From: a virus
IMG/VR virus record: IMGVR_UViG_3300025030_000081
Span: 1 to 64,000 of that record
Direction: 5' to 3' (one strand)
DNA: 64,000 nt
The notes under the pieces are model-generated. The model did not search any database, was not told the origin of the DNA, and saw only the letters and a list, made by a program, of their open reading frames with translations. Shown one piece after another: positions 49,591 to 55,503 of the stretch (position 1 is the stretch's first letter; every line of letters begins with the position of its first letter). Made by a program: the position numbers and the translations under genes.

Positions 49591-50390
49591 AGCCGGATCA
49601 CCTCCTTGTCGGCCAGCTGGACGATGGCCTTCTTGTAGCTGGATCCCTGATAGCCCACGCAGTAGCCAGAGGCGTAGCATCTCCCTCTGGTGTCATGGCT
49701 GTGGCTCAGGTGAAAGCGGTTACCCTGTTTCCTGATCAGCCCGTAGACGCTGCTGCTGTTCTCCACGAAGGCATTCCATGCCTGCTCCTGTTCGACGGTC
49801 TCGTGGGCGTTCTTGGTGGTCTCCGGCAGGGTGTCGATGACGCGCAGCTCGAGCGCCAGAGGTATCGCGTTCATTCTGTCGATATGCTCGTTGCAGACGT
49901 CGCCCTCATGCTGCTTCAGCCGGGAACCAAGGATCCTGCTGGTCACCGGTTCGGGTCTTTCGAAGAGCGGCATGTGCTGGATGAACCTCGGGATCTCCAC
50001 CTCGAGCTCGTGGTCGGTCGTGATGACCATGTTGTTCTCCGAGGTCTTGGTGATGACGATCAGCTCGCACTGGTAAGCCAGGGCGATCATCTCGGCGGCC
50101 GTCTTGGCCCGATCCAGAGTACTGGCGCAGTTGACATGATTGGCGATGGCGCCGATCAGCGCCTGATAGGTGATGCCCGACGGATGCAGCAGGGCCATGG
50201 CGTAGATATGGTAGGCCACGTCGTAGAGCGCCTCCTCTTCCGGAGACCACTCCATGAGCCTGTCGTTCTTGGACTGGTAGCCGTGGAGCATGTTAACCCA
50301 GTGGAACAGCGTCTCGACGGTATCCAGCAGATCCTGAGGTACCGCATGGGAGTTGAAGTACTCCTTCAGCCATCTCACTTCGTTTTGCAT
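49587..50390 (-). CDS. Phage RNA polymerase II, N-terminal subunit (N4 gp15-like)
   Basis: A 267-residue protein, close in size to N4 gp15. The C-terminal end has SHSHDTRGRCYASGYCVGYQ followed by GSSYKKAIVQLA, the equivalent of the T7 motif DxxGR and the region after it (D233-R237). The rest is helical and binds the partner at 46893-48101. Together they rebuild a complete single-chain-type polymerase. The two genes are separated by three small genes and an HNH gene. Confidence 0.9.
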   Translation of the reverse strand: MQNEVRWLKEYFNSHAVPQDLLDTVETLFHWVNMLHGYQSKNDRLMEWSPEEEALYDVAYHIYAMALLHPSGITYQALIGAIANHVNCASTLDRAKTAAEMIALAYQCELIVITKTSENNMVITTDHELEVEIPRFIQHMPLFERPEPVTSRILGSRLKQHEGDVCNEHIDRMNAIPLALELRVIDTLPETTKNAHETVEQEQAWNAFVENSSSVYGLIRKQGNRFHLSHSHDTRGRCYASGYCVGYQGSSYKKAIVQLADKEVIRL

Positions 50391-50405
50391 GACTGTCTCC
50401 TTTGG

Positions 50406-50594
50406 TTACCAGCAGTAGTTGTGATTGCAGTACTTTCGCGGTGTATATGACTTGATGGGGGCGTTGAAGCGATCCTGATAATAACGGTCAATCGTCCACT
50501 TCTCGTAAGGCGTGGCACCGGCAGGATAGTGGTATGCGGGACCACAACCAGTCAGTACTGCAACAAGGAACAGCAGTGTGAGCAGTTTGTGCAT
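50406..50594 (-). CDS. Small lipoprotein
   Basis: A 62-residue protein with a lipoprotein signal: MHKLLTLLFLVAVLTGC, the LTGC box giving Cys17 as the lipid-bearing residue. The mature 46 residues are polar with many Tyr (PAYHYPAGATPYEKWTIDRY) and two late Cys. GGAG precedes the ATG. Early phage lipoproteins often block adsorption of other phages, which would fit its early position; this is inference. Confidence 0.75.
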   Translation of the reverse strand: MHKLLTLLFLVAVLTGCGPAYHYPAGATPYEKWTIDRYYQDRFNAPIKSYTPRKYCNHNYCW

Positions 50595-50662
50595 GGTGTT
50601 CTCCTTGAGTTAGTTGAAAAACGGTAGCCACCCTAAACTGCTTGGATGGCTACCGGTGGAGG

Positions 50663-50992
50663 TTAGTTGAAGACCGGCTTCTGCACCAGCTTGATGGCGC
50701 TGATGTCCAGCTTCTCGGGCTGCTCGGCGTGGATGACGATGCGGAGTTCCGCGTTGACGATTGCGGTGCCACCGTTCTCCGTGGCGAGCTGGATCAGTGC
50801 CTTCTCCTGCAACGAGAGGTATTCGTTGTCGATCAGGCTGAAGCCGCGGTTGGACCTGAGGATCGGCTTGCCGTCGTCGCCGTTGATGCTCCAGTTGACG
50901 AAGGCTAAGACCTTGGCTTTCTCTTTGACGAGAGCGGGCTTGAGAGCGGGAGCGGAGGAAGATTGAGCGGATTTGAGATTGGGTTTTGCCAT
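50663..50992 (-). CDS. Hypothetical early protein
   Basis: A 109-residue protein with a basic Ser/Ala/Lys-rich start (MAKPNLKSAQSSSAPALKPA) and a compact beta part (VLAFVNWSINGDDGKPILRS, GTAIVNAELRIVIHAEQPE). AAAGGAG precedes the ATG. The shared 17-base motif lies 45 bases upstream. An overlapping frame (50610-51035) is not protein-like. No family was recognised. Confidence 0.7.
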   Translation of the reverse strand: MAKPNLKSAQSSSAPALKPALVKEKAKVLAFVNWSINGDDGKPILRSNRGFSLIDNEYLSLQEKALIQLATENGGTAIVNAELRIVIHAEQPEKLDISAIKLVQKPVFN

Positions 50993-51036
50993 GATAGGAC
51001 TCCTTTGATCGAATGTAATACCTGACGGTATCCACT

Positions 51037-51053
51037 TATGTAGAGAGGGTTTT
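51037..51053 (-). promoter_or_regulatory. Conserved 17-base early motif, copy A
   Basis: Minus-strand AAAACCCTCTCTACATA, 45 bases before the start of the 109-residue gene. Three related copies (51461, 53890, 54281) lie 36-51 bases before other small early genes, and copies A, B and C share AGGCACACA further upstream. This looks like a promoter or operator for a phage polymerase. Confidence 0.55.
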
Positions 51054-51082
51054 GACTGTCCAAGTGTGTGCCTCTAAAAACG

Positions 51083-51113
51083 ACAAAGCCCTCAATCAAG
51101 AGGGCTCTGAAGA
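51083..51113 (-). terminator. Terminator before early motif A
   Basis: On the minus strand GCCCTC-TTGATT-GAGGGC is followed by TTTGTCGTTTTT. It ends the transcript of the secreted Ser/Lys-rich protein and precedes motif A and the 109-residue gene. Confidence 0.75.
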
Positions 51114-51191
51114 CGGACTGCTTTCAACCTCGTCAGGTCGCGCAACTTGATTTCAGTTCTTCATGGGAACCTCCGGTGACCACGTTATTGG

Positions 51192-51425
51192 CTAGTTGAA
51201 GTAACTGCCGGGTTTTGCTCCCGGTCTTTTACTGAAGTAGCCTTTGGAGCTCTTGGAGCTTTTGCCCTTGCTCTTGCCCTTGCTGAACGACTTGCCAGAG
51301 GAGGACTTGCTGTAGCTCTTGCCGGAAGACTTACCGGAAGAGTGGCCGCCATGATTACTGCTTTTGGCGAACGCGGGGGCAGACAGCACCAGGGACAGCA
51401 TGAGACAGAGAACGAGAGCTTTCAT
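51192..51425 (-). CDS. Secreted Ser/Gly/Lys-repeat protein
   Basis: The ATG at 51425 with GGAGG upstream gives 77 residues. A Sec signal peptide (MKALVLCLMLSLVLSAPAFA) is followed by about 45 residues made only of Ser, Gly, Lys, His and a few others in SGKS and KGKS repeats, then a short end (YFSKRPGAKPGSYF). The mature protein is strongly basic and unfolded. It could coat the periplasmic side or bind negatively charged surface polymers. Early motif B lies 36 bases upstream. Confidence 0.75.
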   Translation of the reverse strand: MKALVLCLMLSLVLSAPAFAKSSNHGGHSSGKSSGKSYSKSSSGKSFSKGKSKGKSSKSSKGYFSKRPGAKPGSYFN

Positions 51426-51452
51426 TACAACCTCCAAGAGATAGATGATTAT

Positions 51453-51560
51453 TTACCGTCTATGCGAGAAGGGTTTTAAGTGTGTGCCTGTGGACACCAG
51501 CCCCTTACGGAGCTGGCAGTACACCTCTTTCAAGTAGCGTATCTCGTCGTACCGGTGCAT
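51453..51560 (-). CDS. Possible 35-residue protein
   Basis: An ATG at 51560 gives MHRYDEIRYLKEVYCQLRKG, then LVSTGTHLKPFSHRR, a basic helix-like peptide. It overlaps the end of the zinc-finger protein gene and contains early motif B at its 3' end. AGGCGG lies just upstream. Plausible but not well supported. Confidence 0.35.
   Translation of the reverse strand: MHRYDEIRYLKEVYCQLRKGLVSTGTHLKPFSHRR
51461..51477 (-). promoter_or_regulatory. Conserved 17-base early motif, copy B
   Basis: Minus-strand AAAACCCTTCTCGCATA, 36 bases before the start of the secreted Ser/Lys-rich protein, with AGGCACACA just upstream. Confidence 0.5.
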
Positions 51561-52126
51561 GGTCCGCCTGCTTTTCGGCGTTCCGAGCCAATCCTGCACG
51601 GCCCCGAGGGATAGAAGCAGGCGCCGTCGGGCGGTTCGTAACTGCACGTCACCATCATGGCGTTGATGCCGCAGCTGGTCATACCCGCTATCGTCGGTGC
51701 CAGAAGCACTTCGGCGCTGCCGGATCGCAGTTCAGGTTTCTCCTTCAAGATACTCTCTACCCAGCGCACACCGCTTTCCGTTTGCTCCGAAAGGATCGAC
51801 GGTGCCCGCATCGGGAGGGAACGGACCTCGTATTCAAATTCAGAGGTTGCACCCACAAGGTGTGCACCGGCGCAGGTCGGGCAAATTCCATGACTCTCAC
51901 CCACGGAACCGTTACCCTCTTTGTCTCCCATTGAAGTCTTGCACCAAGCACAGGTGACCGTCATCGTGGTCAACCGGAGTTCAGGACCGACCAGTTCGCG
52001 TACCCGGGCCAGAGCGTCGAAGAATGCCGCATCGCGCTGAGACGCCTCGTTGTAACGGCTGGAAGTCATATTGCAAAGTGCTGCAACGGTAACGGATAAT
52101 GCCTGGTGCAGATTGTCGTAAGACAT
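51530..52126 (-). CDS. Early protein with a zinc finger
   Basis: The ATG at 52126 with GGAGG upstream gives 198 residues. The N-terminal part is helical (SYDNLHQALSVTVAALCNMT); a finger follows with TCAWCKTSMGDKEG and HGICPTCAGAHLVG; the C-terminal part is Cys/Pro-rich (DGACFYPSGPCRIG). The finger may bind nucleic acid. The 3' end overlaps the small 35-codon frame. No specific family recognised. Confidence 0.68.
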   Translation of the reverse strand: MSYDNLHQALSVTVAALCNMTSSRYNEASQRDAAFFDALARVRELVGPELRLTTMTVTCAWCKTSMGDKEGNGSVGESHGICPTCAGAHLVGATSEFEYEVRSLPMRAPSILSEQTESGVRWVESILKEKPELRSGSAEVLLAPTIAGMTSCGINAMMVTCSYEPPDGACFYPSGPCRIGSERRKAGGPCTGTTRYAT

Positions 52127-52195
52127 GTCGCCTCCATTCATTTCATTTCATTTTAAGTGTGGTCCAGGTATTTCTGCTCCTTGTCTGAAACCGTC

Positions 52196-52267
52196 CAGCC
52201 CAAGACGTCCTGGCGGGCTTGTCCCGCCGGGAGAGTTTTCTCCTCGAGAAAACTCCAGTCTTGGGTG
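52196..52267. other. Three-way-junction RNA/DNA structure
   Basis: An outer stem CCCAAGAC (52199-52206) with GTCTTGGG (52258-52265) encloses two hairpins: GGCGGG/CCCGCC (52212-52228, five-base loop) and GAGTTTTCTC/GAGAAAACTC (52233-52255, three-base loop). All stems are perfect. No T run follows. It lies before the zinc-finger gene on the early transcript. Confidence 0.6.
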
Positions 52268-52290
52268 GACAGCAGTATTCCTTTTCTTTG

Positions 52291-52425
52291 TTAGGTGTTT
52301 CCATTGTTATAACGCACAAAGTTATCCGCCTTGTTGATAAGGGTGAACTCTTTGTGGGTAAGCGATGTTACCAAGTACTTGATCAGGATCAATAGCAAGC
52401 TGATTATCATCTTATGTTCGTTCAT
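52291..52425 (-). CDS. 44-residue membrane peptide
   Basis: From the ATG at 52425 with AAGGAG six bases ahead: MNEHKMIISLLLILIKYLVT, then SLTHKEFTLINKADNFVRYN. One membrane helix and a polar end. It is flanked by two copies of CTGCTGTCCACCC (minus strand), one just before and one just after. Small early membrane peptides may disturb host membranes or signalling. Confidence 0.6.
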   Translation of the reverse strand: MNEHKMIISLLLILIKYLVTSLTHKEFTLINKADNFVRYNNGNT

Positions 52426-52454
52426 TTAAGACTCCTTGTGGGTGGACAGCAGAA

Positions 52455-52808
52455 TCAGCGCAGTTCCTTCAGCATCTCGTTAAGCTTGTCGAGGGTGGGC
52501 TGGACGAGCCGTTTGGACAGCGTGCTGAACCCAAGCTCTTTCTCGCAGATCGTAATCAGGACGCTGAGGTCCCCTTTGTCCAGGCGCGGCCTGTCTGGTC
52601 CTACCTGCTCAGTTTTGCAGTAAGGGCAGTCGAAGGTCTTGGGAGTGGAAGCATCAGTCCAGCTGCCCTGAAACCAGATACGCTCACCGCATTTCTTGCA
52701 GAGCATCGAACAGGTGCTGCTTTCTAGGGTGTACTTATTGTCGTCAAGGGTGTACCTATTGTCACCGAATCTCTCTATTGCCTGTGCTGTCGTCATTGGC
52801 GTTTTCAT
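52455..52808 (-). CDS. Zinc-ribbon early protein
   Basis: A 117-residue protein with SMLCKKCGERIWFQGSWTDA followed by TFDCPYCKTEQVG, two CxxC pairs at a distance fit for one zinc, then a helical end (LVQPTLDKLNEMLKELR). AAGGAG precedes the ATG. The finger resembles rubredoxin-like ribbons of nucleic-acid-binding proteins. The early position suggests interaction with host or phage transcription, but this is inference. Confidence 0.68.
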   Translation of the reverse strand: MKTPMTTAQAIERFGDNRYTLDDNKYTLESSTCSMLCKKCGERIWFQGSWTDASTPKTFDCPYCKTEQVGPDRPRLDKGDLSVLITICEKELGFSTLSKRLVQPTLDKLNEMLKELR

Positions 52809-52827
52809 GATTTTCTCCTTGTGATGA

Positions 52828-52866
52828 AGGGTAAGGGTAACCCCTGCGGCTGAAGGCAGCCTACAG
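52828..52866 (-). terminator. Hairpin between early small genes
   Basis: On the minus strand CCCCTG and GGCTG pair with CAGCC and CAGGGG in one stem with a small internal loop. Only GTTACCC follows, so termination may be partial. Confidence 0.4.
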
Positions 52867-52886
52867 GGGCACCTGCTTCGTTAACT

Positions 52887-53036
52887 CTAGCCTCGGAATA
52901 AGCCGCGTATTAGTTGCCGCAGCCACTGCTGGCAGGTGAGTGTTGCTCCGAAGAGGAAGCGGTAGCACTCGATCCCCCGAGTCCCTGCCATGATGTTCTC
53001 GATCTTGGTGTTGCCTGCCAGTAGGTCACGTTGCAT
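52887..53036 (-). CDS. 49-residue early protein
   Basis: From the ATG at 53036, with AAAGGAG seven bases upstream: MQRDLLAGNTKIENIMAGTR, then GIECYRFLFGATLTCQQWLR and a basic, hydrophobic end. Two Cys. It might lie along a membrane. The ribosome site is strong; no family is recognised. Confidence 0.58.
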   Translation of the reverse strand: MQRDLLAGNTKIENIMAGTRGIECYRFLFGATLTCQQWLRQLIRGLFRG

Positions 53037-53048
53037 GGTGGATCTCCT

Positions 53049-53138
53049 TTAAGGGTATTGAAGCCAGTTGGCACAGGGAACGGTGGACTTGGCGCAGATG
53101 CTTTTCAGGTAGCAATTGGAGCAGGATTTGTCAGGCAT
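53049..53138 (-). CDS. 29-residue four-Cys protein
   Basis: From the ATG at 53138 with AGGAGG upstream: MPDKSCSNCYLKSICAKSTV, then PCANWLQYP. The Cys pattern C-x2-C-x5-C-x6-C and the final Trp resemble very small zinc-binding or redox peptides, and recall the Cys/Trp-rich frame at 8161-8295. Cotranscribed with similar tiny genes. Confidence 0.58.
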   Translation of the reverse strand: MPDKSCSNCYLKSICAKSTVPCANWLQYP

Positions 53139-53149
53139 GAGACTGCCTC

Positions 53150-53269
53150 CTATGACTTTACAGTAAATGAATGGTTACAGGCATAGCAAAGGTAGTCAGC
53201 CCACGACAATGTAGGATGATTGCCTTGGAACTTGACCTTGCTTTCATTACCACATTTTGGACACTTCAT
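53150..53269 (-). CDS. 39-residue zinc-ribbon protein
   Basis: From the ATG at 53269 with AAAAGGAG upstream: MKCPKCGNESKVKFQGNHPT, then LSWADYLCYACNHSFTVKS. Two CxxC pairs separated by about 22 residues make a minimal zinc ribbon, like those of TFIIS-type and topoisomerase fingers. It may bind nucleic acid or RNA polymerase. Confidence 0.7.
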   Translation of the reverse strand: MKCPKCGNESKVKFQGNHPTLSWADYLCYACNHSFTVKS

Positions 53270-53325
53270 GGTTATCTCCTTTTGGAATGTAGGCAAGGCT
53301 GGATGTTACTCCAGCCCGGGATTTA

Positions 53326-53583
53326 TTACCAGTAGGTGAGGGTGCCGACGACCTTCTTCAGGGTGATCTGGCACTTGTGACCTGCGAGAGTGCCCTGATA
53401 GATGTTCAGGGTAGGATGCTTGGTAAGGACATAGGAGCCTTTGGTGGTGACCAGCCTGACAGTGGCCTGATCGACGATGGATACGGAGATTTGGGATTTG
53501 TCGTCGGTGAACCTGACTACGTCCTTGGAGAGCTGGATTGCTTCGCCCAGAGCGTTAACGCCTGCGAGTTGGATCTTGGTCAT
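53326..53583 (-). CDS. Early beta-rich protein
   Basis: An 85-residue protein of alternating beta strands (KDVVRFTDDKSQISVSIVDQ, ATVRLVTTKGSYVLTK). It resembles small beta-barrel phage proteins. A hairpin (GGCTGG/CCAGCC) follows the gene near 53298-53317. AGGAGG precedes the ATG. No family is recognised. Confidence 0.66.
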   Translation of the reverse strand: MTKIQLAGVNALGEAIQLSKDVVRFTDDKSQISVSIVDQATVRLVTTKGSYVLTKHPTLNIYQGTLAGHKCQITLKKVVGTLTYW

Positions 53584-53619
53584 AGTAGCCTCCTGAGAGT
53601 TATGAGAATAGGAAAAGGA

Positions 53620-53850
53620 TTACTTAGGGCTTCTAGGGTAGTTGGCTTTGTTAACCCACTCCCCTGCAACATAATCCAAGACGCCCTCTTCGTAAATGAG
53701 CCTCTCTTCTTCTTCAGTGAGAGGACGGCCACAGCAATCGGTGGTGAGTGATCCTTCAGCACCATGGCAGATGGTGCAGAACTGGAGACCTCCACCGCAG
53801 ATGTTGCAAGGATCTTCACCGCAATTGCAAGTAGCATACTTATGTTCCAT
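53620..53850 (-). CDS. Cys-rich early protein
   Basis: A 76-residue protein with nine Cys: TCNCGEDPCNICGGGLQFCT, ICHG and DCCGRPLTEEEERLIYEEG. The front half looks like a double zinc knuckle of the DnaJ/HVO-type; the end is helical. Early motif C lies 40 bases upstream. Proteins with 'TDCCGRPLTEEE' type sequence are frequent in phages as small unknowns. Confidence 0.7.
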   Translation of the reverse strand: MEHKYATCNCGEDPCNICGGGLQFCTICHGAEGSLTTDCCGRPLTEEEERLIYEEGVLDYVAGEWVNKANYPRSPK

Positions 53851-53889
53851 GGTATTACCTCCGAGAGTAGGGAATAGTTAACTTCCAGA

Positions 53890-53906
53890 TATGCGTAGAG
53901 GGTTTT
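53890..53906 (-). promoter_or_regulatory. Conserved 17-base early motif, copy C
   Basis: Minus-strand AAAACCCTCTACGCATA, 40 bases before the Cys-rich protein start. Further upstream are two direct GATACTATCT repeats (53920-53929, 53939-53948; 19 bases apart) and AGGCACACA. Confidence 0.55.
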
Positions 53907-53919
53907 AGGCATCTTTAGG

Positions 53920-53948
53920 GATACTATCTTCCTCTGACGATACTATCT
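53920..53948. repeat. Direct 10-base repeat, possible operator
   Basis: GATACTATCT occurs at 53920-53929 and 53939-53948. The 19-base period places both on nearly the same DNA face, as expected for a dimeric regulator. They lie just upstream of early motif C. Confidence 0.4.
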
Positions 53949-54002
53949 GAGGTGTGGTGTTTGTGTGCCTTTGGCTGTGTGAACTTAGTTGTGTGGTTGG
54001 AG

Positions 54003-54029
54003 AACTAAACCCTACCCCGAAGGGTAGGG
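54003..54029 (-). terminator. Terminator after the first early gene
   Basis: CCCTACCC (54010-54017) pairs with GGGTAGGG (54022-54029); on the minus strand the loop is TTCG and TTTAGTT follows. Confidence 0.75.
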
Positions 54030-54038
54030 AGTTAGGTG

Positions 54039-54230
54039 CTATGCTTCTGCCAAGTTGGCGAGCATGGCCTGCTTCTGGGAGTTGATCATGATAGTTGAGA
54101 TCTCATGAATCCCTTCTGCTCCGTCACGCAGGGTGAGGGTTGCGAACTCTACGGTCTCGCAGATGTTGTTGGCGGATCTGAACAGCGAGCCTACGAATGC
54201 GGGTAACAGCGATGTTTGTTTCTGTGCCAT
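54039..54230 (-). CDS. First leftward early protein
   Basis: A 63-residue protein (MAQKQTSLLPAFVGSLFRSA, NNICETVEFATLTLRDGAEG). Mostly helical. It is the first gene of the leftward block, with early motif D 51 bases upstream and its own terminator downstream, so it would be among the first phage products. No family is recognised. Confidence 0.62.
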   Translation of the reverse strand: MAQKQTSLLPAFVGSLFRSANNICETVEFATLTLRDGAEGIHEISTIMINSQKQAMLANLAEA

Positions 54231-54280
54231 GGTGGTGCCTCCTGATCAGGGAAGATGGAGATGCCCTATTGCACTCCGCC

Positions 54281-54297
54281 CATGTGAGGAGGGTTTG
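54281..54297 (-). promoter_or_regulatory. Conserved 17-base early motif, copy D
   Basis: Minus-strand CAAACCCTCCTCACATG, 51 bases before the first leftward gene. It is the least conserved of the four copies and lacks the upstream AGGCACACA. Confidence 0.4.
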
Positions 54298-54399
54298 GCC
54301 TTTGACTTTGAGAGGAGGCTGGAACTTTGGAGGGCAAAGTTTATTGACTCCCGGGGGGTGGTTTGAGGTGTTGACCTTGGGCCATACAGTACAACGTCA

Positions 54400-54540
54400 G
54401 TACCTAGATTATGTAAATTTGCCCAGGTTTCGTTATCCTCTTCTAACACAACACCTGTACCCAGATTATATAATTTTCCTATAGTTTCATTATCTTAGCC
54501 TAATGCTTACGTACCTAGATTACGCAAAAAAAAAAAAAAA
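54400..54540. repeat. Three tandem repeats of 54-57 bases plus A tract
   Basis: Units start at 54400, 54457 and 54511. The first two share GTACC, AGATTAT, TAA, GTTTC, TTATC and CTAA at matching places; the third keeps GTACCTAGATTACGCAA and then runs into 15 A. A related GTGCTTAGATTATAT lies at 55514. They could be iterons, promoters or part of the genome end. Confidence 0.65.
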
Positions 54541-54570
54541 TGGTGAGGTTTGATTAGAAATTATTTTACT

Positions 54571-54610
54571 TTCCTGTAATTTAGTTCTTGTATATTTTCC
54601 TACAGGAAGT
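54571..54610. repeat. TACAGGAAGT inverted repeat, copy 1
   Basis: TTCCTGTA (54571-54578) and an alternative TTCTTGTA (54585-54592) can pair with TACAGGAA (54601-54608). It lies just before the first rightward gene. Confidence 0.5.
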
Positions 54611-54623
54611 ATACTCCCACTCC

Positions 54624-54818
54624 ATGATCATCAACAACTATTTTGAAATAGCTGACTCATGCATAGAAAAGCTGACTCCACGTGATAAGGCTGAATACTT
54701 TCTGCTCGGCGCCGTCTTCAGTACCGTGGGATCTGAGGGTATCCAGTACGACATAATGACTTATGAAGGCACCACACGTATCCTGGCTGTGCGCAGCACC
54801 GGTCTATTAAAATGGTAG
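54624..54818 (+). CDS. First rightward early protein, paralogue of the next
   Basis: The ATG at 54624 gives 64 residues; the upstream TTG at 54588 is unlikely. It contains EKLTPRDKAEYFLLGAVFST, matching PLTAEDKAEYFLLGATFTTE in the next protein, so the two arose by duplication. The ribosome site is weak (AGGAAG 14 bases away). The stop overlaps the next start. Function unknown. Confidence 0.6.
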   Translation: MIINNYFEIADSCIEKLTPRDKAEYFLLGAVFSTVGSEGIQYDIMTYEGTTRILAVRSTGLLKW

Positions 54819-55060
54819 TCATAACAACCCCTACCAATCTATATTCAGCCGCCGAAAGCTATGTTAACGATTACGCCCTGGTGCAGCAGCTATTGTTGAA
54901 GCACGGTGCCACAACTCTGGTCAGGGCGCCACTCACGGCGGAGGATAAGGCCGAGTATTTCCTGCTGGGTGCCACCTTTACAACCGAAGTGATCCACGAC
55001 CAGGAAAGGCAGCTCATGCTGTACAAGGACAGGCTTTACCTGCTGGAGCCTGAATACTGA
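54812..55060 (+). CDS. Early protein, paralogue of the previous
   Basis: An 82-residue protein whose ATG overlaps the stop of the preceding gene (ATGGTAG). The shared core DKAEYFLLGA.F.T and a beta end (LMLYKDRLYLLEPEY) define a small family. The N-terminal 35 residues differ from the paralogue. No known domain. Confidence 0.65.
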   Translation: MVVITTPTNLYSAAESYVNDYALVQQLLLKHGATTLVRAPLTAEDKAEYFLLGATFTTEVIHDQERQLMLYKDRLYLLEPEY

Positions 55061-55123
55061 TCTTTCTTCGGACATCTATCTGGGAATCTCTCGGGTCTCC
55101 CTAACTACCAGTAGGAGAATCTT

Positions 55124-55306
55124 ATGGAACGAATTGAAGATACCGGAATTATTGTCGCAGCCAGGTTAGCGTATGCAACACCATCAGAGTACAGACTCCG
55201 GCGTGGGTCTGATGGTGAGGTGGTACTGCAAGGCGCCTACCGGTGGGAGCAAGGATCGAGTGGCGGTTTTGAATGGCGGGACATCCCCACTATTGAAGAG
55301 GAATAA
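55124..55306 (+). CDS. Small early protein
   Basis: A 60-residue protein (MERIEDTGIIVAARLAYATP, SEYRLRRGSDGEVVLQGAYR) that looks like a short beta sheet ending in W-x-D-I-P-T. AGGAG lies six bases before the ATG. Phage proteins with a 'LQGAYRWEQG..GFEWRDIPT' ending are common small unknowns. Confidence 0.68.
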   Translation: MERIEDTGIIVAARLAYATPSEYRLRRGSDGEVVLQGAYRWEQGSSGGFEWRDIPTIEEE

Positions 55307-55407
55307 GGTGGACGGAGAGAAGCGTGGCCGGGGCGGACGAGCGGAGCGAGGATCGCCGGAAGGCCAAAGCTTCTCGACTGGTAGGTAGACAAATAAAGGA
55401 GAACATA

Positions 55408-55503
55408 TTGGAATTGATATCTGCATCGTCTGGGCTGGCTGCGTTAGGTTTGTCTGTTGGTTTCTTTATGATTGGCTACCTTCTCGGAAGATGCCATGCA
55501 TAA
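55408..55503 (+). CDS. 31-residue membrane peptide
   Basis: A TTG start at 55408 with AAAGGAG seven bases upstream. After ELISASSGLAALGLSVGFFM the sequence ends IGYLLGRCHA. It is one membrane helix with a basic Cys-containing end. It might be a small toxin-like or membrane-modifying early product. Confidence 0.5.
   Translation: MELISASSGLAALGLSVGFFMIGYLLGRCHA

Larger units (their letters stand above)
54231..54623. promoter_or_regulatory. Divergent control region, possible genome end
   Basis: This 393-base gap separates leftward and rightward genes. It holds early motif D, an AACTTTG/CAAAGTT hairpin (near 54317-54335), three copies of a repeat starting GTACC[CT]AGATTA at 54400, 54457 and 54511, a run of 15 A (54526-54540), and the first of the TACAGGAAGT inverted repeats. 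In N4 the genome end lies before the early genes, so terminal repeats may be located here or just to the right. Confidence 0.6.

Noticed and set aside
50610-51035. 141-codon frame overlapping the 109-residue early gene
   Set aside because: Arg/Gln/His-rich out-of-frame shadow; the other frame has a good ribosome site and normal composition.
54400-54540. Tandem repeats considered as a CRISPR array
   Set aside because: Only three imperfect units of unequal length, no unique spacers between constant repeats, and no cas genes.
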